Of a DNA stretch of 8,459 nucleotides, positions 1-5,925 are shown piece by piece. Position 1 is the first letter of the stretch, and every line of letters begins with the position of its first letter. The notes under the pieces are model-generated. The model ran no database searches. It was not told the DNA's origin and was given only the letters and a program-made list of their open reading frames with translations. Origin of the DNA: Proteobacteria bacterium UBA6522 (GTDB lineage Bacteria; Pseudomonadota; Gammaproteobacteria; Steroidobacterales; Rariloculaceae); NCBI GenBank assembly GCA_002434915.1, contig DJLG01000138.1, positions 1 to 8,459 of the forward strand, in the 5' to 3' direction. The position numbers were made by a program, and so were the translations under genes.

Positions 1-22
1 TCGAATCCTACCCCCGCTACCA
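1..22 (+). tRNA. 3' end of a tRNA gene (partial, isotype not determinable)
   Basis: The first 22 bases fit the end of a tRNA exactly. TCGAAT gives T-loop positions 55-60, CCTAC is the 3' strand of the T-stem, CCCCGCT is the 3' acceptor strand, A is the discriminator, and CCA is encoded in the gene. The matching 5' acceptor strand would be AGCGGGG and the T-stem 5' strand GTAGG, both outside the window. The anticodon is also outside, so no amino acid can be assigned. The last bases differ from the usual initiator tRNA end (CCCCGCAACCA) at acceptor position 72. No second copy of this 22-base end was seen in the window, so there is no sign that it serves as an attachment site here. Confidence 0.85.
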
Positions 23-64
23 AATGTTCCTTCTCTAAGTCGATACCCATCTAAAATCAATAAT

Positions 65-70
65 GGGGGA
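65..70 (+). promoter_or_regulatory. ribosome binding site deciding the start of the first gene
   Basis: GGGGGA lies 7 bases before the ATG at 78. An in-frame ATG at 63 overlaps this site and has no ribosome binding site of its own, so 78 is the better start. Confidence 0.6.
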
Positions 71-77
71 ATATATT

Positions 78-743
78 ATGCGTACCTTGATTTTTTTTAT
101 TTCAGTTATTAGTCAATTTTGGTTTTCTGGGACCGTCTTAGCACAAGGATGGGTTGAATTCGTCGATGAGGTTGATCGCTTTGGGGTTAATTTTCCAGGT
201 GACCCTGAAATTCGAGAATTTAGCTATACCTCAGAGTTTAACGCTATCTTTCCTGGAAGAGTTTATTCAGCTGAAATAGGAACTAATACTTATTCAGTTA
301 CTGTTGTCCATTTTGCAGATGCAGAGCGAATTCATGATGCTATGGACAAAACGATTGCACAAAGTGGCCCAAGCAATTGGCTTTATGACCAAAGAGCGTC
401 TGTAGCCCGAGCGGCTCGTGAATTCCGTCAAAGAGATGGTGAAGTAACTTATGATGCCTGGTCTCATATAGACCGAGTCGAAGGACTACAGTTGCAACTT
501 ACAAATGCAGATGGATCTAGGACTTTTGCGGGTATTTATTTGAATGGCAATGTAGACCGACTATATGTTTTAGAGGCTACAGTTGATGCCAGATCACCAT
601 CGCCTGGGTTGTTTCAGCAGTCACTATATTTCTTAGATGACGAAGGGGATAGAATTCGTTATCGATTATCAACAAATGGGTGCTCTGTACATCCTGATAT
701 AGAACCTGATAATTCTGCTATAGCAGTACTGTCTATTCGATAA
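78..743 (+). CDS. exported conserved hypothetical protein
   Basis: This 221-residue protein has a clear Sec signal peptide: Met-Arg, then a hydrophobic stretch over residues 4-21, and a likely cleavage near LAQ-GW (residues 21-25). The mature part begins with a short 'DRFGVNFPGDP' segment (33-43) followed by alternating polar and hydrophobic stretches typical of beta structure. Near the end comes 'GLFQQSLYFLDDEGDRIRY' (177-195). From memory, this pattern (FPGDP near the start, FQQSL-FLD-G-RIRY near the end) recurs in uncharacterised proteins of environmental proteobacteria, but I know no function for it. No catalytic motif or membrane segment is visible beyond the signal. The tail after RIRY contains the only cysteine of the mature protein (C202). 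The gene follows a tRNA and converges on the next gene with 35 bases between the stops. Start 78 was chosen over 63 because of the GGGGGA site. Confidence 0.8.
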   Translation: MRTLIFFISVISQFWFSGTVLAQGWVEFVDEVDRFGVNFPGDPEIREFSYTSEFNAIFPGRVYSAEIGTNTYSVTVVHFADAERIHDAMDKTIAQSGPSNWLYDQRASVARAAREFRQRDGEVTYDAWSHIDRVEGLQLQLTNADGSRTFAGIYLNGNVDRLYVLEATVDARSPSPGLFQQSLYFLDDEGDRIRYRLSTNGCSVHPDIEPDNSAIAVLSIR

Positions 744-778
744 AGTTATATAGATTCTGTTTTTTTGGTGAGCTAGCT

Positions 779-1204
779 TTACAGTTGAGGGGGTAGTGGG
801 ATTTCGTTTAGTGTTCCTAACAGACCATTAAAGCATTCAATTCGAGCTCCCTCTTTAAGGCCTGCGGTTAGATTAATAGCTTCCTCATCTGGATATATAG
901 CTAACTGTACAGCCACAAGAATAGCCTGTAGGTAGGCTCGCTCAAGAAATTTTTGTTCGTAGGGGTAGAGACTATTTTCAACTATAGTCCTACCTTTTTC
1001 TGCGTATTCATCTAGGTTTGCTGTACCAATTTCAGGATTAGGGGTTGCAGCCCGTGCCCATTCAAATAGTAGATCCCACTTTTCAATAAGCCTATCGCAA
1101 TATTCGTTTGCAACTTCAGCATCAGGAGATTGTTGAGAAAAGCTGGGTGATATGGCTAAAAGTCCAACTAGTAGTATTCCGTTTTTCATTGAAAAAAGTT
1201 TCAT
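779..1204 (-). CDS. small exported protein of unknown function
   Basis: The protein has 141 residues and a signal peptide: MKLFSMKNG, then a hydrophobic core at about 10-22, with likely cleavage after SFS (residues 21-23) before QQSPD. The mature part looks mostly helical. It contains two cysteines, C36 and C124, which could form a disulfide in the periplasm. There is a helix-rich middle (EYAEKGRTIVENSLYPYEQ, 66-84) and a proline-rich end (EIPLPPQL). I do not recognise the family. An alternative start at codon 6 (ATG at 1189) would shorten the n-region. Neither start has a convincing ribosome binding site. The gene points away from the unfilled stretch at 1205-1708 and stands alone on its strand here. 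The signal peptide and codon pattern suggest that it is a real gene. Confidence 0.7.
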   Translation of the reverse strand: MKLFSMKNGILLVGLLAISPSFSQQSPDAEVANEYCDRLIEKWDLLFEWARAATPNPEIGTANLDEYAEKGRTIVENSLYPYEQKFLERAYLQAILVAVQLAIYPDEEAINLTAGLKEGARIECFNGLLGTLNEIPLPPQL

Positions 1205-1451
1205 GGTAATGACTTAAGAGTCTATCCTAAGTTTAAGTTTTAATATGGAAAAATAAAAAAATAATTTGGTTAGATAAAGCTGTATAAATATAAATTGATT
1301 CTATGATTATGAGTAGCTTTATATGCAATTAAAGCGAGTTTTTACCTTACGAGAAAAATCAACAGAGGGAAAGAGAATTAATATCCCACGTGTTGCCAGT
1401 AAAAATAAGGGTTACACTATTGTCTTAATCTTCTAGGGGGGGGGAGAAGAG
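1205..1451. other. AT-rich non-coding stretch ending in a G9 tract
   Basis: No gene is supported here. The first 120 bases are very AT-rich and should carry the promoter of the leftward gene at 779-1204, but no convincing -35/-10 pair stands out. An unsupported 37-codon frame runs 1323-1436 without a ribosome binding site. A run of nine G at 1436-1444, followed by GAGAAGAGG, sits immediately before the GTG at 1452. The whole region from 1205 to 1708 appears to be decayed or regulatory DNA. Confidence 0.5.
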
Positions 1452-1598
1452 GTGCTAAAGGTCGTGCTAAGAACCTCGGTATCAACACTTATCTTGCTTA
1501 TTTTTGTGGCTAATGTTGTAAGGGGACAGTCTTTTGAGCCTAATTTTCCTAGAGATCGGAATGGCAAGCCTGATTTAAATGCCTCATTCACTACTTAA
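1452..1598 (+). pseudogene. N-terminal remnant of a secreted 'GKPDL'-type protein
   Basis: The 48-codon frame starts with GTG directly after the purine-rich GAGAAGAGG. It encodes a signal-peptide-like segment (residues 1-26, hydrophobic core STLILLIFVANVV) and then FPRDRNGKPDLNA (32-44) before a stop at 1596-1598. In many environmental genomes, secreted proteins of several hundred residues begin, just after the signal peptide, with a motif of the form PR-x-x-[DN]-GKPDL-[SNT]-G-x-W, and often lie near DUF6152 genes, as this one does (4441-4875). Here the sequence breaks off where the Gly-x-Trp should follow, and no continuation was seen downstream in any frame. I read it as the start of a gene whose body was deleted. 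It could instead be a genuine short secreted peptide. The family assignment rests on a short motif recalled from memory. Confidence 0.5.
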
Positions 1599-1708
1599 CT
1601 ATAAATTACTAGCATCGTGATAATTAGTGGTTAGCTTTGTTAGGAAAAAGTTATTGTCTTCTACAACTCTTGTTTGAAGGGTAAGATGATCAGCATTACC
1701 GCTATTAT
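1599..1708. other. leader region before the amidohydrolase gene
   Basis: This stretch of just over 100 bases separates the gene remnant from the amidohydrolase. It contains no convincing promoter pair or terminator hairpin. A 15-codon frame beginning at 1686 (ATG, preceded by GAAGGG at 1676-1681) runs into the start of the amidohydrolase and ends at 1733; whether it is translated is unknown. Confidence 0.4.
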
Positions 1709-1710
1709 GT

Positions 1711-1715
1711 GGAGG
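1711..1715 (+). promoter_or_regulatory. strong ribosome binding site of the amidohydrolase gene
   Basis: GGAGG sits 5 bases before the ATG at 1721. This rules out the in-frame GTG at 1709, which overlaps the site itself, and makes 1721 the start. Confidence 0.75.
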
Positions 1716-1720
1716 GTTCA

Positions 1721-2974
1721 ATGTATAAAGTAAAAATTAATTCACATCGCTTAAGAAAAGTATTAAAGGTATTAATATTGCCTATAATTTTTTCTTTAAC
1801 TGCATGCGGTCAGGGCGCCGGAGATGTTGATGCTACTGTCTATCAAGGAGCACGATTAATTATTGGAGATGGCACAGTAATAGAAAATGGCGCCTTTGCT
1901 GTAAATGATGGTCAGGTTGTGGCTGTTGGAACGACTGCTAGTATCTCTACAGATGGTGCTATGACAGTAGATCTAAGCGGCATGACTGTAATTCCGGCGA
2001 TTATTGATGCTCATGTTCATATGAGTAACACACGAGAGGAAATTCTCGATGATCTTCGTCGGCGAGCACATTTTGGTGTTGGAGCCGCTATGAGTATGGG
2101 ATCCGATCCAGAGGGTACTCCATTGGAACTGAGAGATGAGATTGTGCCTGGACATGCACGTTTTAGGTCAGCAGGACTTGGCATTACCAGACCCGAACCA
2201 GGCAGAAGAATGGTTCATTGGATTGATACTCCTGCTCAAGCACGTGAAGCCGTGCAGACAGAAGCATCTCGCGATGTTGATGTGATAAAGGTTTGGGTTG
2301 ATGACCGAGATGGTCTTTATGATCAATTGACACCTGAGCTCTATGGTGCAGTTATTGATGAAGCGCATCAACATGATATCCAGGTTTCTGCACACCTTTT
2401 TGAACTAGAAGATGCCAAAGGACTGTTACGGGCTGGTGTCGATATTCTTGCCCATGGAGTGCGTGATCGAGATATTGATGTTGAATTTATTTCTCTTGTG
2501 AATGAACGTCCAAACCTTGTGCTAATACCAAATCTACCAGGTCGTGGTGTTAGTGCTGATTACAGTTGGTTGGAAGGTTCTATTCCTGACGAGGATTTTC
2601 AACGACTACAAAATATAGATGACAACACCCAAGCCCAATCAGCGCATGCTATACAAGCTAGAAACCTAGCTAGGTTAAGCCAAGAGGGCATGACCATAGG
2701 GATGGGAACAGATGGTAATACTCCTTGGGGTGCACATATTGAGATGGAGGATATGGTTCTCGCTGGCATGTCCCCTGGAGATGTCATTGTGTCTGCAACC
2801 AAAAATTCTGCTGAGATTCTAGGGTTAGACGATATGGGTGTCCTTGGAGAAGGTTATAGCGCTGATTTTATCGTTTTAAATGCTAATCCCCTAGACGATA
2901 TTAAAAACACAAGGCAAATCTCATCGGTTTATCTTCGTGGTGAGGAGGTAAATCGCGAGGGATTCGTATGGTAA
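1721..2974 (+). CDS. lipoprotein metal-dependent amidohydrolase
   Basis: The protein has 417 residues. It starts with a basic n-region, a hydrophobic stretch at about 14-25 and the lipobox LTAC with C29, so it should be a lipid-anchored envelope enzyme. The rest fits the amidohydrolase superfamily, in the imidazolonepropionase/Xaa-Pro-dipeptidase-like group (COG1228 type). A small beta-sandwich portion comes first, followed by the barrel with the expected metal ligands: H98 and H100 in DAHVHM, K190 in VIKVWVDD (candidate carboxylated lysine), H225 in SAHLFE, H245 in LAHGV, and D331 in GTDGNTPWGAH. The C-terminal sandwich (GEGYSADFIVLNANPL, 377-391) is also typical. All ligands are present, so it is probably active on a C-N bond such as a peptide, cyclic amide or imide; the substrate cannot be read from sequence. 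It leads a same-strand run of four exported proteins and probably shares a transcript with them. Confidence 0.88.
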   Translation: MYKVKINSHRLRKVLKVLILPIIFSLTACGQGAGDVDATVYQGARLIIGDGTVIENGAFAVNDGQVVAVGTTASISTDGAMTVDLSGMTVIPAIIDAHVHMSNTREEILDDLRRRAHFGVGAAMSMGSDPEGTPLELRDEIVPGHARFRSAGLGITRPEPGRRMVHWIDTPAQAREAVQTEASRDVDVIKVWVDDRDGLYDQLTPELYGAVIDEAHQHDIQVSAHLFELEDAKGLLRAGVDILAHGVRDRDIDVEFISLVNERPNLVLIPNLPGRGVSADYSWLEGSIPDEDFQRLQNIDDNTQAQSAHAIQARNLARLSQEGMTIGMGTDGNTPWGAHIEMEDMVLAGMSPGDVIVSATKNSAEILGLDDMGVLGEGYSADFIVLNANPLDDIKNTRQISSVYLRGEEVNREGFVW

Positions 2975-2983
2975 GAGGATTTT

Positions 2984-2999
2984 ATTTATAGATATAAAT
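2984..2999. repeat. perfect 7-bp inverted repeat after the amidohydrolase stop
   Basis: ATTTATA, then GA, then TATAAAT form a perfect palindrome ten bases after the stop codon. AGGA (2976-2979) and TCCT (3011-3014) could close a larger, mostly AT stem around it. There is no following run of T, so it is not a standard intrinsic terminator. It may be an mRNA-stabilising hairpin, an operator, or chance in AT-rich DNA. Confidence 0.45.
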
Positions 3000-3073
3000 T
3001 TATAAGAGAGTCCTTTGGTGTGATTAATACATAGAACTATTGAATTATTTAAAACAATATATCTGTTGGTCAA

Positions 3074-3078
3074 TGAGG
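3074..3078 (+). promoter_or_regulatory. ribosome binding site of the propeller gene
   Basis: TGAGG lies 7 bases before the ATG at 3086, supporting that start. Confidence 0.55.
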
Positions 3079-3085
3079 CAAAATA

Positions 3086-4369
3086 ATGAATGAACATAGC
3101 AAGAAAGATTGGGTATCTAGAGCTGGGTTTTTAGTTTTCTGTGTATTAGGAATCTATTATCAGAATGTTCAAGGCCAGACTGAGCCTGGATCTGGATTTG
3201 CAGCAATACCAGGAACGAGGGGTGGTCAGGATACCTTCGGTCCTTATGAGGTTGTTCCGAATTGGCCTAAGCCAATGTCAGAAAGTCTTCCTGATCATGA
3301 GGGTTGGACTTGGTCCGTAACTATGGACGTTTTTGCTGAAAGCCCAGATCGGGTATTTCTCATTCAGAAGGGAGAGTTAGCGCTTATAGAGGAGAGGCCT
3401 GAATCAATATGGTTGCCAGAGCTTGGCCCCGGTCTTCGCTATCCCAATTTCCGTCTGCCGCTTCGCCAAGCTGGAGCCGGAATCCCAAATGGGGATCAAC
3501 TTGATGAGCCTGGCAGGGGAAGACCAGGAATCGATTGGCGATGGACACATTGTGTATTAGTTATAGATCGTGAAGGTTATATATCTGAAGAGTGGACCCA
3601 GTGGGACCATCTTTGGTACAGGCCTCATGATATCGAGATTAGCCCTTATGACCCTGAAAAGCATGTATGGATCGTTGATGCTGATGGACATTTTGTTAGT
3701 AAATTTACTAATGATGGATCAGAACTTGTTTTGACATTAGGAACTCCTGGTGAGCCAGGAGAATCTGATAACCATTTCAGGCGCCCAACTTTTTTAGTGT
3801 TCATGGATGAAAACACTATGTACTTGGCAGATGGTTATGATAATGCTCGCGTTATCAAATACGATATGGACGGAAATATTTTAGCTCAGTGGGGTGAGAA
3901 AGGAGTCGGACAGGGCCAAGAGACTAGACCAGGATACTGGAATAATGTGCATGGTATTGCTGTAGATCCAACAACGCGACAGGTGTATGTCAATGATCGT
4001 GATAATGGTCGAGTTCAAGTTTTCGATGAAGATGGTAATTATTTAGACGAATGGCAATTTTGGTCAGGTAGGCGTGGACAGCCTTCGGATATTCATAGTT
4101 TTATTCTCACCAGCGATCGTAAACTATGGGCTGCTGATCAAGGGACACATAAAATTCTTGGTTATGATCTTGACGGTTATTTTGTTTATTCCTGGGGAAG
4201 CTGGGGCGAATATCCAGGAGGCATGTGGGGTGTGCATGGTATGTCGACTGATACAGAGGGTAATTTTTATACCGCATCTGTAAATAATGGCCGTATACAG
4301 AAATTCAAACCGCGAGCGGGGGCTAATCCTGAGTTTATGGTTGGTAAACCCTGGCCAGGTGTTTGGTAA
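3086..4369 (+). CDS. exported NHL/PAL-like six-bladed beta-propeller protein
   Basis: This 427-residue protein has a signal peptide (hydrophobic 13-25, likely cleavage after VQG at 28-30). A lead segment, GPYEVVPNWPKP (52-63), is followed by propeller blades. NHL-type repeats are visible at about 180-219, 233-270, 288-324, 335-371 and 383-410, with recurring signatures such as YLADGYDNARVIKYD and GNILAQWG. The order matches the lyase (PAL) domain of peptidylglycine alpha-amidating monooxygenase. H181 (RPHDI), H289 (VHGIA) and H384 (VHGMS) fall where the three zinc histidines of PAL occur, with spacings of 108 and 95 residues, and Y251 matches the catalytic tyrosine in SDGY. The PAL catalytic arginine appears to be replaced by K95 (IQKGE), and the Met and Asp flanking the third histidine are glycines here. 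It is therefore a metal-binding propeller whose lyase activity is doubtful. It lies 111 bases after the amidohydrolase and 71 bases before the DUF6152 gene. Confidence 0.82.
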   Translation: MNEHSKKDWVSRAGFLVFCVLGIYYQNVQGQTEPGSGFAAIPGTRGGQDTFGPYEVVPNWPKPMSESLPDHEGWTWSVTMDVFAESPDRVFLIQKGELALIEERPESIWLPELGPGLRYPNFRLPLRQAGAGIPNGDQLDEPGRGRPGIDWRWTHCVLVIDREGYISEEWTQWDHLWYRPHDIEISPYDPEKHVWIVDADGHFVSKFTNDGSELVLTLGTPGEPGESDNHFRRPTFLVFMDENTMYLADGYDNARVIKYDMDGNILAQWGEKGVGQGQETRPGYWNNVHGIAVDPTTRQVYVNDRDNGRVQVFDEDGNYLDEWQFWSGRRGQPSDIHSFILTSDRKLWAADQGTHKILGYDLDGYFVYSWGSWGEYPGGMWGVHGMSTDTEGNFYTASVNNGRIQKFKPRAGANPEFMVGKPWPGVW

Positions 4370-4440
4370 GCAAACCGAAGACTTATAATTTGGTCTAATC
4401 CAAGCTGTTTTTGTGGTAATTGTTTGGAAATAATAAAACA

Positions 4441-4875
4441 ATGATTAGAAGCATTATTGTTTCAGTAGGTGTCCTTCTCGCGATGTTGTGTGTTATAGCG
4501 CGTGCTCACCACGGTGATGCAGGCAGATATGATGAAGCAATTATCACATTAACTGGGACAGTCATTGCTCTACAACTGATTAATCCGCATTCAATATTGA
4601 TATTTGATGTGGAAAGTCAGGATGGTGAGGTGGTCAGGTGGCAAGCTGAGTTTTCAAATGCTGCTAGTCTGGCTAGGATTGGTTGGACTACACAGACGCT
4701 AAAATCTGGTGATGAAGTGGTAGTGGCTGGTCGTCATGTAAAAAGTGGTGCACCTTATATCAACCTCAGCGAACGAGCTCGAATTTTCAAGCCAGAAACT
4801 TGCGAAGATATTTATCGCTCAGGAATGATTTTTGGCGAAGCACCTGATTATCCGGCGCCAGCTTGCAGTATGTAG
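4441..4875 (+). CDS. DUF6152-like small exported protein
   Basis: This 144-residue protein has a signal peptide (hydrophobic 4-20, cleavage near ARA-HHG). The mature N-terminus is the HHG..GRYD segment (23-31). Next come TLTGTV (37-42), INPHSILIFDV (48-58) and GWTTQTLKSGDEVVVAGR (81-98). This order of HH, 'TG.V', 'NPH' and 'GW...LK.GD.V.V.G' is the hallmark of the DUF6152 family, a small beta-rich periplasmic fold with no assigned function. Two cysteines near the end (C121, C142) might pair. DUF6152 genes commonly sit beside the secreted GKPDL proteins, of which only a remnant is seen here at 1452-1598. Start: ATG at 4441 gives a normal signal peptide; a TTG at 4420 in frame would add seven residues and has no better ribosome binding site. 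A weak GGAA lies 12 bases upstream. Confidence 0.75.
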   Translation: MIRSIIVSVGVLLAMLCVIARAHHGDAGRYDEAIITLTGTVIALQLINPHSILIFDVESQDGEVVRWQAEFSNAASLARIGWTTQTLKSGDEVVVAGRHVKSGAPYINLSERARIFKPETCEDIYRSGMIFGEAPDYPAPACSM

Positions 4876-4899
4876 GTTGTATGATATAGCGTGCACCTC

Positions 4900-5919
4900 A
4901 TGTTTAAGTTGTTACATACTTTAGTCGTTATTTCTTGCTATTTTTTTGCTAGTTCTGCGTGGACGCAAGGTGGTTCTGATTTCTATTCAGGACGTACTGT
5001 AACTATACTTGTTGGCTCTGGGTCCGGTGGCCTAACAGATACATCGGCTCGGTTAATAGCACAATTTCTCGAAAAACATATTCCTGGTGAGCCAACAGTA
5101 ATAGTCCAAAATATGCCTGGTGGTGGAAGTGTCACCATGGCAAATCATGTTACTAGATCAGTTCCTCGAGACGGAACAGTGATTGGTTACCCCGTTCCTG
5201 GAATGATTACTGCAGAGCTTCTCGAGCCAAATCGAGCAAAATACCAAGGACGGGCATTAAATTGGATAGGTTCAGCATTTCGAACTACTAATACTATTTC
5301 TGTACTTAGTCGAACGGGTGTAAAAAACTTAGAAGATGCTAGGCAGAAACCACTGTTTCTAGGGGCTTCCGGTAGAGGTTCACCTTTATATCAAATCCCA
5401 GCTCTAGCAAAGGGACTTCTTGGATTGAATTTTACGATTATCACTGGTTATGACGGCGGTAGTGAGGTTGTTCTCGCAATGGAGCGAGGTGAGGTTGATG
5501 GTCAGGCCATAGCATTAGATTTCTGGGCAGGGCAGCGACCAGCGTGGCTTTTAAATGGTTCCCTTACTCATTTATTGAGAATTGGCCCACTTGATCCTGT
5601 TAGAGCTCCTGATGTGCCCCACTTACGTGATCTTGTCAGCGGAGATCGGGATAAAGCCCTGGTAGAGCTTTTTGAAATTGGGTTCACACTAGGATGGCCT
5701 CTTTTTGCTCCTCCCGGTGTACCTGATGAAAGAGTATTTATTTTGCGCGAAGCTTTTTCTAAAGTAGTAGAAGATCCTGATTTTTCAGAGATTATTGAGA
5801 CAACCCTTCATATAGAACTAGATCCTATTATGGGTCCGGAATTAGCTAACTATGTAGATCAGGCGTTAAGCACTCCTCAACCGTTAGTAGACGATATGAT
5901 TAAAATATTAGGGCTATAA
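4900..5919 (+). CDS. TctC/Bug-family solute-binding protein (first copy)
   Basis: The 339-residue protein is the usual length for the tripartite tricarboxylate transporter receptor family. It has a signal peptide (hydrophobic 5-20, cleavage near WTQ-GG). Family features run in order: YSGRTVTILVGSGSGGLTD (29-47) at the first lobe, VIVQNMPGGGSVTMANH (67-83), DGTVIGY (91-97), the linker FTIITGYDGGSEVVLAMERG (178-197), and the C-terminal GWPLFAPPGVPDE (265-277) followed by helices. Such proteins bind small carboxylates or related solutes in the periplasm and pass them to TctA/TctB; the ligand cannot be deduced. It ends the plus-strand block, 24 bases after the DUF6152 gene, so co-transcription with the amidohydrolase is likely. 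No TctA is in the window. An in-frame GTG at 4891 is an alternative start; neither start has a good ribosome binding site. The stop is 6 bases from the stop of the opposing gene. Confidence 0.88.
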   Translation: MFKLLHTLVVISCYFFASSAWTQGGSDFYSGRTVTILVGSGSGGLTDTSARLIAQFLEKHIPGEPTVIVQNMPGGGSVTMANHVTRSVPRDGTVIGYPVPGMITAELLEPNRAKYQGRALNWIGSAFRTTNTISVLSRTGVKNLEDARQKPLFLGASGRGSPLYQIPALAKGLLGLNFTIITGYDGGSEVVLAMERGEVDGQAIALDFWAGQRPAWLLNGSLTHLLRIGPLDPVRAPDVPHLRDLVSGDRDKALVELFEIGFTLGWPLFAPPGVPDERVFILREAFSKVVEDPDFSEIIETTLHIELDPIMGPELANYVDQALSTPQPLVDDMIKILGL

Positions 5920-5925
5920 GTAAAT

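Noticed and set aside
744..778. Possible terminator between the convergent genes (T7 run at about 761, AGCTAGCT nearby)
   Set aside because: No stable GC-rich stem precedes the T run on either strand.
1323..1436. A 37-codon frame before the G9 tract, in the same frame as the remnant at 1452
   Set aside because: There is no ribosome binding site, no signal peptide and no recognisable motif, and it is separated from the next frame by a stop codon.
4124..4441. A 105-codon minus-strand frame under the end of the propeller gene
   Set aside because: It is antisense to well-conserved NHL blades and its product has no recognisable features.
5920..5925. Shared terminator between the convergent genes ending at 5919 and 5926
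   Set aside because: The gap is only six bases, and no hairpin with a T run is visible in it or just inside either gene.
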